This document shows, in pieces, positions 1 to 5,384 of a stretch of 5,995 bases of DNA. Positions within the stretch are counted from its first letter, which is position 1; each line of letters starts with the position of its first letter. Source of the stretch: Anaerolineales bacterium (lineage in GTDB: Bacteria; Chloroflexota; Anaerolineae; Anaerolineales; UBA6663); assembly GCA_017999235.1 (NCBI GenBank), contig JAGOBN010000274.1:1-5995 (forward strand). The letters run 5' to 3'. The translations under genes and the position numbers were made by a program. The notes beneath the pieces were generated by a model. It was given only the letters and a program-made list of their open reading frames with translations. It was not told the origin of the DNA and did no database searches.

Positions 1-1
1 C

Positions 2-259
2 GGCCAATCCGGCGCCGCCTACGTCGTCCGGCGCAGCCTGCACAACGTCAAGGAAATTATGCGCGCCAAGAAGGCCATCCGCACGGCCTTCCGGGTGCAG
101 CAGGCCGGCCTCGGATTTGCGCTGGTGGAGCTGCTGTCGAACTGCCCCACCAATTGGGGGCAGACGCCGCCGGACTCGCTGCAGTGGATTGAGACGCGGA
201 TGCTGCCGTTTTTCCCGCTGGGCGATTTCCGGGTGGCGGACGGCGTGGAAGGGCTCTAA
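2..259 (+). CDS. 2-oxoacid:ferredoxin oxidoreductase, beta (TPP-binding) subunit, C-terminal fragment
   Basis: The reading frame is open from the left edge to a TAA at 257-259, giving the last 85 residues; the start and the thiamine-pyrophosphate-binding core lie outside the window. The fragment resembles the C-terminus of the beta subunit of 2-oxoglutarate/2-oxoisovalerate-type ferredoxin oxidoreductases. It has an AYVVRRSLHN segment (residues 6-15), a basic helix with RAKKAIRTAF, a VELLSNCPTNWG motif (42-53), then a QWIETRM helix and a PFFPLGDF end. The CPTNW motif is typical of this clade. The enzyme oxidatively decarboxylates a 2-oxoacid to acyl-CoA and reduces ferredoxin in the cytoplasm. 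Only 5 bp separate it from the gamma subunit, so they are one operon. Substrate (2-oxoglutarate, branched-chain or other 2-oxoacid) cannot be decided from this fragment, so no symbol is given. Confidence 0.9.
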   Translation, partial: GQSGAAYVVRRSLHNVKEIMRAKKAIRTAFRVQQAGLGFALVELLSNCPTNWGQTPPDSLQWIETRMLPFFPLGDFRVADGVEGL

Positions 260-264
260 GCGCC

Positions 265-813
265 ATGCAAACCGAGATCATCGTTTCCGGTTTTGGCGGC
301 CAGGGCGCGCTGTTCGCCGGCCAGATCCTGGCGTACGCGGCCATGGATGAAGGCCTGCACGTCACGTGGATCCCGTCTTACGGACCGGAGATGCGCGGCG
401 GCACCGCGCATTGCACGGTCATTATTTCCCCGGACGAGATCGGCTCGCCGCTGGTGCGCTGTCCGCTGGCCGCCATCGCGCTCAACCAGCCGTCCCTGGA
501 TAAATATGAAACGGTGGTGGCCGCGGGCGGGGTGCTGCTCGTCAACGCCTCGCTGCTCACGCGCCGGCCGACGCGCGCCGATATCCGGGTGGTGGAGATC
601 CCGGCCAACGCCATTGCGGAAGAGCTGGGCAATGTGCGGCTGGCCAATCTGGTGCTCACCGGGGCGCTGCTAGCCGCGACGGGCGTGCTGAGCGTGGCCG
701 CCGTCGAGCGGGCGCTGGCGGCGCATTTGCCGGAGCGCCATAAACACCTGCTGGCGGCGAATTATCAGGCCCTGCGGCGCGGGGCGGCCCTGGTAACGGC
801 CGAAACCGCGTAA
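265..813 (+). CDS. 2-oxoacid:ferredoxin oxidoreductase, gamma subunit
   Basis: This complete 182-residue protein belongs to the pyruvate/ketoisovalerate ferredoxin oxidoreductase gamma family, and its length is normal for a free-standing gamma subunit. Diagnostic motifs are the N-terminal GFGGQG (residues 9-14), which follows the first beta strand, and SYGPEMRGGTA (38-48), followed by CTVIIS. The protein is cytoplasmic and assembles with the alpha and beta subunits; it forms the domain that contributes to CoA binding in the complex. The ATG at 265 is chosen because it begins exactly at the conserved N-terminal strand and has a GGAAGGG purine run at 247-253 inside the end of the beta gene. The alpha and any ferredoxin-like delta subunit would be expected upstream of the window. 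Substrate specificity is unresolved, as for the beta subunit. Confidence 0.92.
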   Translation: MQTEIIVSGFGGQGALFAGQILAYAAMDEGLHVTWIPSYGPEMRGGTAHCTVIISPDEIGSPLVRCPLAAIALNQPSLDKYETVVAAGGVLLVNASLLTRRPTRADIRVVEIPANAIAEELGNVRLANLVLTGALLAATGVLSVAAVERALAAHLPERHKHLLAANYQALRRGAALVTAETA

Positions 814-832
814 CCCCGTGCTGGTTTTATAC

Positions 833-838
833 AAGGAG
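833..838 (+). promoter_or_regulatory. Strong ribosome binding site of the first small cysteine protein
   Basis: AAGGAG lies 8 nt before the ATG at 847 and is the best Shine-Dalgarno match in the window. It sits in a short AT-richer patch (about 825-846) in the 33-bp gap after the gamma gene. It supports the small ORF as a real, well-translated gene. Confidence 0.8.
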
Positions 839-846
839 ACGTTCTA

Positions 847-1077
847 ATGTCACAGACGGTTTGGGAAGAAGTTGATTCGATCCAGTGTGAGCGCACCGGT
901 GAAACGGCCAAATTGTTGGAAGAGCGGGTGTATCTGACCGACCCGCTGCCGGATGTGGGCCAGCCGTTCAAAGTGCTGGCCCGCAAGTGTTCGATGGGCG
1001 GCGAGTGCAACCTGGTAGGCTACGCCTGCCGCTGGTCGTACATCAACCCCACCTACGACCCGTTCAGCGACAAGTAG
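847..1077 (+). CDS. Small four-cysteine protein of unknown function (tandem paralogue 1)
   Basis: I do not recognise a named family. The protein has 76 residues, is soluble, and has no signal peptide or membrane segment. Cysteines are at 14, 48, 54 and 61, giving C-x33-C-x5-C-x6-C. An LLEERV stretch lies at 23-28, and an aromatic, Pro-rich tail (RWSYINPTYDPF, 62-73) ends the protein. Four well-spaced cysteines in so small a protein suggest a metal site (Zn or Fe-S) or disulfides, but the spacing is not the CxxCxxCxxxC of bacterial ferredoxins. The excellent ribosome binding site and its place 33 bp after the oxidoreductase gamma gene argue that it is translated with that operon. The next gene is its diverged duplicate, with all four cysteines at identical residue numbers, which supports real coding. 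An accessory electron-transfer or assembly role for the oxidoreductase is only a guess. Confidence 0.85.
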   Translation: MSQTVWEEVDSIQCERTGETAKLLEERVYLTDPLPDVGQPFKVLARKCSMGGECNLVGYACRWSYINPTYDPFSDK

Positions 1078-1089
1078 CGGACGGACGCG

Positions 1090-1323
1090 ATGCCGACGAC
1101 GCTCGTCGTGCCGGCCGGCCGGCTGTGGTGCTATCGCGCGCGGGCCGAAGCCGACTTGTTTGAAGAGCGCGTCTTCGCCGACGGCGTCACGCCGGGGCCG
1201 GCGGCGCCGTACACCGTCACCGCGTGGCGGTGCGGGCTGAACCAGGCCTGTCCGATGCAGGCCGCCGCCTGCCATCTCGCGCAACCGGGTGAATTAGCGG
1301 AAGCGCCGCGCCCGGTGGACTAA
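1090..1323 (+). CDS. Small four-cysteine protein of unknown function (tandem paralogue 2)
   Basis: This 77-residue product has no recognised family. Aligned without gaps from residue 1 to the preceding protein, it keeps cysteines 14, 48, 54 and 61, the L-x-EERV block (23-28), P35, P40, V43 and A45. That is about 18 identities in 76 positions, 13 of them between residues 23 and 61. It lacks the aromatic tail of its neighbour and ends in a Pro/Ala/Glu-rich stretch. The gene starts 12 bp after the first one stops. Only a weak purine match (CGGACGGACG) precedes the ATG, so translation may be coupled or weaker. The conserved cysteine spacing against otherwise strong divergence indicates an old tandem duplication under selection for the cysteine framework. 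Function is unknown; a metal-binding partner of the adjacent oxidoreductase is possible. The last gene before the 137-bp gap, it may end the first transcription block. Confidence 0.78.
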   Translation: MPTTLVVPAGRLWCYRARAEADLFEERVFADGVTPGPAAPYTVTAWRCGLNQACPMQAAACHLAQPGELAEAPRPVD

Positions 1324-1460
1324 CCGCTATCCTCGGTCGGAGGCGCCTCGGCTGGAAACTCGGCCGAGCGCCCTTGGCCTTTCCCCATCTCGCCGGCCTC
1401 GGCCGGCCCCCCCGGCCCTGCGCCTGTGCGCAGCCCAGGAACAAGTGTGGAGCACGCCTC
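1324..1460 (+). promoter_or_regulatory. 137-bp leader with three successive potential hairpins, before mmdA
   Basis: This is the longest gap inside the + strand gene run. Three inverted repeats follow one another. (a) 1342-1372: arms 1342-1352 and 1363-1372 pair as 10 bp with C1346 bulged, around a 10-nt loop. (b) 1392-1407: GCCGGC/GCCGGC with a CTCG loop. (c) 1418-1433: CTGCGC/GCGCAG with a CTGT loop. A competing small stem (CCTC 1331-1334 with GAGG 1340-1343) overlaps the first. None is followed by a clean T-tract, so an efficient intrinsic terminator is not evident. No convincing -35/-10 promoter was found. The region could be an attenuator or processing site that separates expression of the oxidoreductase and decarboxylase blocks, or simply GC-rich spacer DNA. 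Confidence 0.4.
1448..1452 (+). promoter_or_regulatory. Ribosome binding site that sets the mmdA start
   Basis: TGGAG lies 8 nt before the ATG at 1461. The frame stays open upstream to a TTG at 1374, but those 29 extra residues are Pro/Arg/Cys-rich, overlap the hairpins and are unlike the family N-terminus. The ATG at 1461 is therefore preferred. Confidence 0.7.
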
Positions 1461-3014
1461 ATGTCAGTAGAAGATCCTCGGGTTCTGGAACTACGCGCCC
1501 GCCGCGAACAAGCCCGCCAGGGCGGGGGCGCCGACCGCGTCGCCCGGCAGCACGCCCGCGGCAAATTGACGGCCCGCGAGCGGCTGACCCAATTGCTGGA
1601 CCCCGGCTCGTTTAACGAGCTGGAGCCGTTTATCACCCTGCGCGGCCACGAGCTGGACAGCGGCGACGGCGTGTTTTACGGCGACGGGGTGGTGACCGGA
1701 TACGGGCAGATCGCCGGCCGCACCGTCTACGCCTACGCCCAGGATTTCACCATCTACGGCGGGGCGCTGGGCGAAATGCACGCCCACAAGATCTGCCGGG
1801 TGATGGACCTGGCCTTGCGGAACGGCGTGCCCATCATCGGCCTGATCGACTCGGGCGGGGCGCGCATTCAAGAAGGGGTGCGCGCGCTGGGCGGCTACGC
1901 CGAGATTTTCCGGCGCAACGCCCAGTATTCGGGCGTCATCCCGCAGATCAGCGTCATGCTAGGCCCGTGCGCGGGCGGCGCCGCGTATTCGCCGGCCCTG
2001 ACCGACCTGATCATCATGGTCGAGCGCAAGAGCTATATGTTCCTGACCGGCCCGGAGGTGATCAAGGCCGTCACCGGCGAGGTGATCGATTCCGAGCAGC
2101 TGGGCGGCGCGGACGTCCACATGAGCGTCAGCGGCAACGCCCACCTGATGGCGGCCAGCGAGCCGGACGCGCTGGCGCTCTGCCGGCACGCGCTCAGCTT
2201 TCTGCCCGCCAACAACGTGGAAAATCCGCCGTATGTGAAGCCCACTGACGACCCCGGCCGGATGGACGCCGAGCTCAATCACATCGTGCCGCTCGACCCC
2301 AGCCTGCCGTACAGCATGCACGCCATCATCGAGCGCGTCACCGACCACGGCACTTTCCTGGAATTGCAGCCGACCTGGGCGCGCAACGCCATCGTCGGCT
2401 GGGCGCGCATCGGCGGACACAGCGTGGGGCTGGTGGCGCAGGAGCCCAGCGTCATGGCCGGCGTCATCGATATCGACGCCTCGGACAAGATCACGCGCTT
2501 CGTGCGGATGTGCGACTGCTTCAATATCCCGGTGATCACGTTTGTCGATTCGCCCGGCTTCCTGCCCGGCATCGCCCAGGAGCACGGCGGCATCATCCGC
2601 CATGGGGCCAAGGTGCTGTACGCCTATTCAGAAGCCACGGTCCCCAAGATCAGCGTGATCACGCGCAAAGCCTACGGCGGCGCCTACGTGGTGATGAGCA
2701 GCAAGTACCTCGGCACGGACGTCAATTACGCCTGGCCCAGCGCGGAAATCGCCGTCATCGGGGCGGAGGGCGCGGTCAATATCTTGTATCGCGAGGAGTT
2801 GGCGCGGGCCGCCGACCCGGCCGCCGAACGCGCGCGGCTGGCGGCCGAGTACCGCACGAAATTCAACAACCCCTATCACGCGGCCAGCGCCGGCTACGTG
2901 GACGACGTGATCGAGCCGCGCGAGACGCGGCCCAAGATCGTGGCCGCCCTGGCCGCGCTGCGGGATAAGTATGCGCCGGCCCCGCGCCGCAAGCACGGGA
3001 ATATCCCGGTCTGA
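1461..3014 (+). CDS. mmdA: Methylmalonyl-CoA decarboxylase alpha subunit / acyl-CoA carboxyltransferase
   Basis: This 517-residue protein is a two-domain crotonase-fold carboxyltransferase of the MmdA/PccB family and has the normal family length. It moves the carboxyl group between an acyl-CoA and biotin on the carrier protein, in the cytoplasm at the membrane pump. Visible marks are the N-terminal GKLTARERLTQLLDPGSF (34-51), the first-domain oxyanion-hole region DSGGARIQEG (130-139), GPCAGGAAYSP (168-178), and the second-domain SPGFLPG (364-370) with GGIIRHGAKVLYAYSEATVP (376-395) and RKAYGGAY (402-409). V410 occupies the place that is Asp in propionyl-CoA carboxylases (SYDVM/AYDVM context), as in decarboxylase-type enzymes. 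The downstream OadG-, biotin-carrier- and OadB-like genes, with no biotin carboxylase nearby, identify a Na+-pumping decarboxylase. Methylmalonyl-CoA is the likely substrate; another acyl-CoA is not excluded. Confidence 0.92.
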   Translation: MSVEDPRVLELRARREQARQGGGADRVARQHARGKLTARERLTQLLDPGSFNELEPFITLRGHELDSGDGVFYGDGVVTGYGQIAGRTVYAYAQDFTIYGGALGEMHAHKICRVMDLALRNGVPIIGLIDSGGARIQEGVRALGGYAEIFRRNAQYSGVIPQISVMLGPCAGGAAYSPALTDLIIMVERKSYMFLTGPEVIKAVTGEVIDSEQLGGADVHMSVSGNAHLMAASEPDALALCRHALSFLPANNVENPPYVKPTDDPGRMDAELNHIVPLDPSLPYSMHAIIERVTDHGTFLELQPTWARNAIVGWARIGGHSVGLVAQEPSVMAGVIDIDASDKITRFVRMCDCFNIPVITFVDSPGFLPGIAQEHGGIIRHGAKVLYAYSEATVPKISVITRKAYGGAYVVMSSKYLGTDVNYAWPSAEIAVIGAEGAVNILYREELARAADPAAERARLAAEYRTKFNNPYHAASAGYVDDVIEPRETRPKIVAALAALRDKYAPAPRRKHGNIPV

Positions 3015-3024
3015 GAGCCCCGCC

Positions 3025-3372
3025 ATGCCGCCGAATCTCATTATCGCTTTGCAGATTACCGCTATTGGCATGGGCCTGGTCTTTGGCGCCCTGGTGCTGT
3101 TCTGGGGGCTGATGGCCGCCATCGTGCGCCTGACCGCCGATCCGGCGCCGGCCCCCGACCCGGCGCCGGCCGCCGCTGACCCCGCCGCCGCTGTCCCGGT
3201 CGAACCCGCGCTGCGCGCGCAGGCCGCGGCGCTGGCGGTGGCGGTGGCCCTGGCCGAAGCTGAGATGACCTCCGCGCCCACGCCGCCGTTTGTGCCGCCG
3301 CCCACCGGCGTCAGCGTCTGGCAGGCCGTGATGCGCGCCAATCAATTGAATCAACGAGGACCGGTGCGATGA
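3025..3372 (+). CDS. mmdD: OadG-family membrane anchor (decarboxylase delta/gamma-type subunit)
   Basis: The product has 115 residues. One transmembrane helix spans about residues 5-35 (LIIALQ...VFGALVLFWGLMAAIV), followed by a Pro/Ala-rich linker (38-62), an Ala-rich helix (about 63-80) and a C-terminal VWQAVMRANQLNQR segment typical of the OadG family. In Na+-translocating decarboxylases this subunit ties the cytoplasmic carboxyltransferase and biotin carrier to the membrane beta subunit. The ATG at 3025 is preferred: it begins right before the hydrophobic helix, has GAGAG at 3013-3017 upstream, and lies 10 bp after the mmdA stop. A longer in-frame start at 2971 would overlap mmdA and add an unlikely Arg-rich tail. 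Its stop overlaps the start of the next gene (ATGA), implying translational coupling. Low sequence conservation is normal in this family; the call rests on topology plus context. Confidence 0.85.
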   Translation: MPPNLIIALQITAIGMGLVFGALVLFWGLMAAIVRLTADPAPAPDPAPAAADPAAAVPVEPALRAQAAALAVAVALAEAEMTSAPTPPFVPPPTGVSVWQAVMRANQLNQRGPVR

Positions 3373-3800
3373 ACTACAACGTTAGGATCGGCGAGCGGAC
3401 CTTCGTGGTGGAGGTCGGCGATCTGGCCGCCCGCCCGATCCGCGCCACTATCGACGGAGAGACTTTTGAGGTTTGGCCGGCGCCGGCCGCGGAGCCAGCG
3501 GCCACGAACCGGGAAGCGGATCAGCGGCTGAAAACGCAGGGGGCGGCGCCCGCGGCGCCGCCGCGGCCGGCCGAGAGCGCCGGGCCGGAGGCCGTCCTGG
3601 CGCCCATCCCCGGCGTCATCATCTCCGTGGCCGTGCGGGCCGGCGACACGGTGACGGTGGGCCAGGAGCTGTGCGTCCTGGAAGCGATGAAAATGAAAAG
3701 CCCGATCCGCGCGCCGCGGGCCGGCACGCTGGCGGCTGTGCGGATCAGCGCCGGCCAACAGGTGAAACACCGGGAAGCGCTGGTGGACTATGCGCGCTAA
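3369..3800 (+). CDS. mmdC: Biotin carboxyl carrier protein of the decarboxylase (gamma subunit)
   Basis: This 143-residue protein carries the biotin that shuttles CO2 between the carboxyltransferase and the Na+-pumping beta subunit. It has three parts. A short N-terminal beta region (about 1-37) resembles the segment before the linker in other Mmd/Oad biotin carriers. A Pro/Ala-rich flexible linker spans 38-74. A complete biotinyl domain (about 76-143) follows, with IPGVI near its start and the biotinylation site EAMKM at 105-109, making K108 the predicted modified lysine. The domain ends with the usual AGQQVKHREALVDY turn. The ATG at 3369 overlaps the preceding stop by 4 bp and has GAGGA at 3356-3360, so the start is well supported. 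Its 3' end overlaps the following lipoprotein gene by 11 bp. A lipoyl carrier is unlikely because the site has the MKM signature. Confidence 0.95.
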   Translation: MNYNVRIGERTFVVEVGDLAARPIRATIDGETFEVWPAPAAEPAATNREADQRLKTQGAAPAAPPRPAESAGPEAVLAPIPGVIISVAVRAGDTVTVGQELCVLEAMKMKSPIRAPRAGTLAAVRISAGQQVKHREALVDYAR

Positions 3801-4167
3801 GCGGGGCTGGCTCAGTCTGATGGTGGCGCTCTCCGCGTGCGCGGCGCCGAGCGCGCCGGCCGGACAGACGCTCTCGATTGACGTGATCGGTGCGGAGCCG
3901 GGGCGGCTGCTGTTCAGCGGCGCCACGACGCTGCCGGCCGAGCACTGCCTGTTGACGCAGCTGATTATCAACGGCGCGGTGGCGCCGGACTGGCCGGTGG
4001 AGTGCGTGTACCCGGCCGACGGTGCTTGGCAGCTCAGCGTGGCGGTGGGAAAACGCGGCGAACCGCCGGCGCCCAAGGCCGGCGTCACCTACGAATTCTT
4101 GATCTGGGCGCGCGACCTGCCGACCGTCTCCGCCCGGCGGCCGGCCGACATCGCCCCGCTGCCTTAG
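3790..4167 (+). CDS. Small predicted lipoprotein of unknown function inside the decarboxylase operon
   Basis: This 125-residue product has no recognised family. The N-terminus reads as a lipoprotein signal: basic MRAKR, a hydrophobic stretch (7-16) and a lipobox LSAC with the acylated cysteine at C17. An Ala/Pro/Ser tether follows. The mature part (about 26-115) looks beta-rich, with alternating strands and two further cysteines (C53, C72) about 20 residues apart that could form a disulfide outside the membrane. The C-terminus is Pro/Ala-rich. It starts 11 bp before the biotin-carrier stop, so translation is probably coupled, and ends 14 bp before the beta-subunit gene. An exported protein is not part of the known Mmd or Oad complexes. 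It could be an accessory on the outer face of the pump or an unrelated passenger. M11 is a possible alternative start but would leave almost no signal peptide. Confidence 0.75.
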   Translation: MRAKRGWLSLMVALSACAAPSAPAGQTLSIDVIGAEPGRLLFSGATTLPAEHCLLTQLIINGAVAPDWPVECVYPADGAWQLSVAVGKRGEPPAPKAGVTYEFLIWARDLPTVSARRPADIAPLP

Positions 4168-4181
4168 CTGGCGCGTGACCT

Positions 4182-5309
4182 ATGGACTTCACACAACTGC
4201 TGACGGAACTTACTAAAGGGCTGGCGCATTTCACGTTGGGCAACGCCGTAATGATCGGCGTGGGCGCCGTGCTGATCTGGCTGGCGGTCGCCAAGGAATA
4301 TGAGCCGGTGCTGCTCCTGCCCATTGGGGTGGGGTGCTTGCTGGCCAATATCCCGCTGACGGGCATGACCGAGGGGGGCGGCGTGCTGGCGGTGCTCTAC
4401 CGCGCCGGCATCAGCACGGAGCTGTTCCCCCTGCTGATCTTTGTGGGCGTGGGCGCGATGATCGACTTCAGTCCGCTGCTCGCGCAGCCCAAGATGGTGC
4501 TGTTGGGCGCGGCCGGCCAGTTCGGCATCTTTGGCACGCTGATCCTGGCCACCCTGCTGGGCTTTCCGCTCAACCAGGCGGCCTCCATCGGCGTCATCGG
4601 CGCCATCGACGGGCCGACCTCGATCTTTGTGGCCACCAAGCTGGCGCCGGAGCTGCTGGCGCCCATCGCCGTGGCCGCGTACTCGTATATGAGCCTGATC
4701 CCGATCATCCAGCCGCCGCTGATGCGCCTGCTGACCACGCCGGCCGAGCGCCGCATCCGCATGGACTACGCCCCGCGCCCGGTCTCGCAGCGCGCGCGCG
4801 TGATCTTCCCCATGCTGGTGACGCTGGTGGTCGGGCTGCTGGTGCCGGACGCCACGCCGCTGATCAGCATGCTGATGCTGGGCAACCTGCTGCGCGAGAG
4901 CGGGGTGGTGGAGCGGCTGAACAAGGCCGCGCAGAACGAAATTATCAACATCGCCACGCTCTTCCTGGGCCTGACCATCGGCTCGACGATGGACGCGGCC
5001 AGCTTCCTCAACCTGGCCACCCTGCAGATCATGCTGTTGGGCCTGCTGGCGTTCGTGCTGGACACGATCGCGGGCCTGCTGTTTGGCAAGCTGATGTCCT
5101 TTCTCTCGCGCGGCGCCATCAACCCGCTGATCGGCGCGGCCGGCATCAGCGCCTTCCCGATGGCCGGCCGGCTGGCCGCGCGCCTGGCGCAGGAGGAGGA
5201 CTTCGAGAACTTTATCTTGATGCACGCCATGGGCGCCAACACCGCCGGCCAATTGGGGAGTGTCATCGCCGGCGGCGTGCTGCTGGCGCTGGTAAGCGGG
5301 TTGGTCTAA
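4182..5309 (+). CDS. mmdB: Na+-translocating decarboxylase beta subunit (OadB/MmdB family)
   Basis: This 375-residue, very hydrophobic integral membrane protein has about nine or more predicted membrane segments, at the family's typical length. It decarboxylates carboxybiotin and couples this to Na+ export across the cytoplasmic membrane. The first conserved ion-path region reads GAIDGPTSIF (140-149), with D143 at the place of the essential Asp (D203 in the Klebsiella OadB), followed by LAPIAVAAYSYMSLIPIIQPP (159-179). The second reads MGANTAGQLGSVIAGG (350-365), the conserved Asn/Ser segment near the C-terminus. LFPLLIFVGVGAMIDF (81-96) and the MDAASFLN stretch (270-277) also match the family. 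The ATG at 4182 is 14 bp after the lipoprotein stop and lacks a clear Shine-Dalgarno sequence, which suggests coupling to upstream translation. A partial copy of its 3' end follows the stop codon. Confidence 0.95.
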   Translation: MDFTQLLTELTKGLAHFTLGNAVMIGVGAVLIWLAVAKEYEPVLLLPIGVGCLLANIPLTGMTEGGGVLAVLYRAGISTELFPLLIFVGVGAMIDFSPLLAQPKMVLLGAAGQFGIFGTLILATLLGFPLNQAASIGVIGAIDGPTSIFVATKLAPELLAPIAVAAYSYMSLIPIIQPPLMRLLTTPAERRIRMDYAPRPVSQRARVIFPMLVTLVVGLLVPDATPLISMLMLGNLLRESGVVERLNKAAQNEIINIATLFLGLTIGSTMDAASFLNLATLQIMLLGLLAFVLDTIAGLLFGKLMSFLSRGAINPLIGAAGISAFPMAGRLAARLAQEEDFENFILMHAMGANTAGQLGSVIAGGVLLALVSGLV

Positions 5310-5316
5310 CCGCCGG
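5268..5316 (+). repeat. Tandem partial duplication, unit 1 (3' end of mmdB and stop)
   Basis: Positions 5268-5294 encode AGGVLLALV of the beta subunit. They match 5317-5343 at 24 of 27 bases. In unit 1 the match is interrupted by four extra codons (5295-5306, SGLV) before the TAA and then resumes with the post-stop sequence TAACCGCCGG. Confidence 0.85.
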
Positions 5317-5384
5317 GCCGGCGGCGTGTTGTTGGCGTTGGTATAACCCGCCGGGAGAGGCGTCCCGCCGATTGAAGTCAACTA
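5310..5384. other. Short spacer between the mmdB stop and the terminator
   Basis: Apart from the duplicated mmdB tail (5317-5355) it holds a minor hairpin, CGGGA (5352-5356) with TCCCG (5363-5367) around a 6-nt loop. No ORF or promoter is evident. Confidence 0.5.
5317..5355 (+). repeat. Tandem partial duplication, unit 2 (copy of mmdB 3' end after the stop)
   Basis: This copy begins 7 bp after the mmdB stop codon and lies 49 bp from unit 1, so it is in another frame relative to mmdB. Read in its own frame it still encodes AGGVLLALV followed directly by TAA (5344-5346) and then CCCGCCGGG. The only three differences in the 27-bp core are CTG to TTG changes, all synonymous leucine codons. It has no start codon and is not expected to be translated. 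Confidence 0.85.

Noticed and set aside
820..832. TTTTATAC stretch before the first small cysteine gene as a -10 promoter box
   Set aside because: A transcription start from it would fall within or right at the ribosome binding site, and no -35 match is visible. It is more simply an AT-rich leader for translation.
847..1323. The two small cysteine proteins as the ferredoxin-like delta subunit of the oxidoreductase
   Set aside because: The delta subunit has two CxxCxxCxxxC clusters; these proteins have only four cysteines with a C-x33-C-x5-C-x6-C pattern.
1374..1460. N-terminal extension of the alpha subunit from a TTG codon
   Set aside because: The 29 residues are Pro/Arg/Cys-rich and unlike any MmdA N-terminus. 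They overlap hairpins, and the ATG at 1461 has a Shine-Dalgarno sequence at proper spacing.
2628..3341. Long - strand frames over mmdA's end and the OadG-like gene
   Set aside because: They are antisense to well-supported genes, with Gly/Ser/Ala-rich shadow translations and no motifs.
4164..5381. A 405-codon open frame on the - strand across the whole beta-subunit gene
   Set aside because: It is the antisense shadow of mmdB in GC-rich DNA. The product is Gln/His/Arg-rich low complexity without any fold signature, while the + strand encodes clear OadB motifs.
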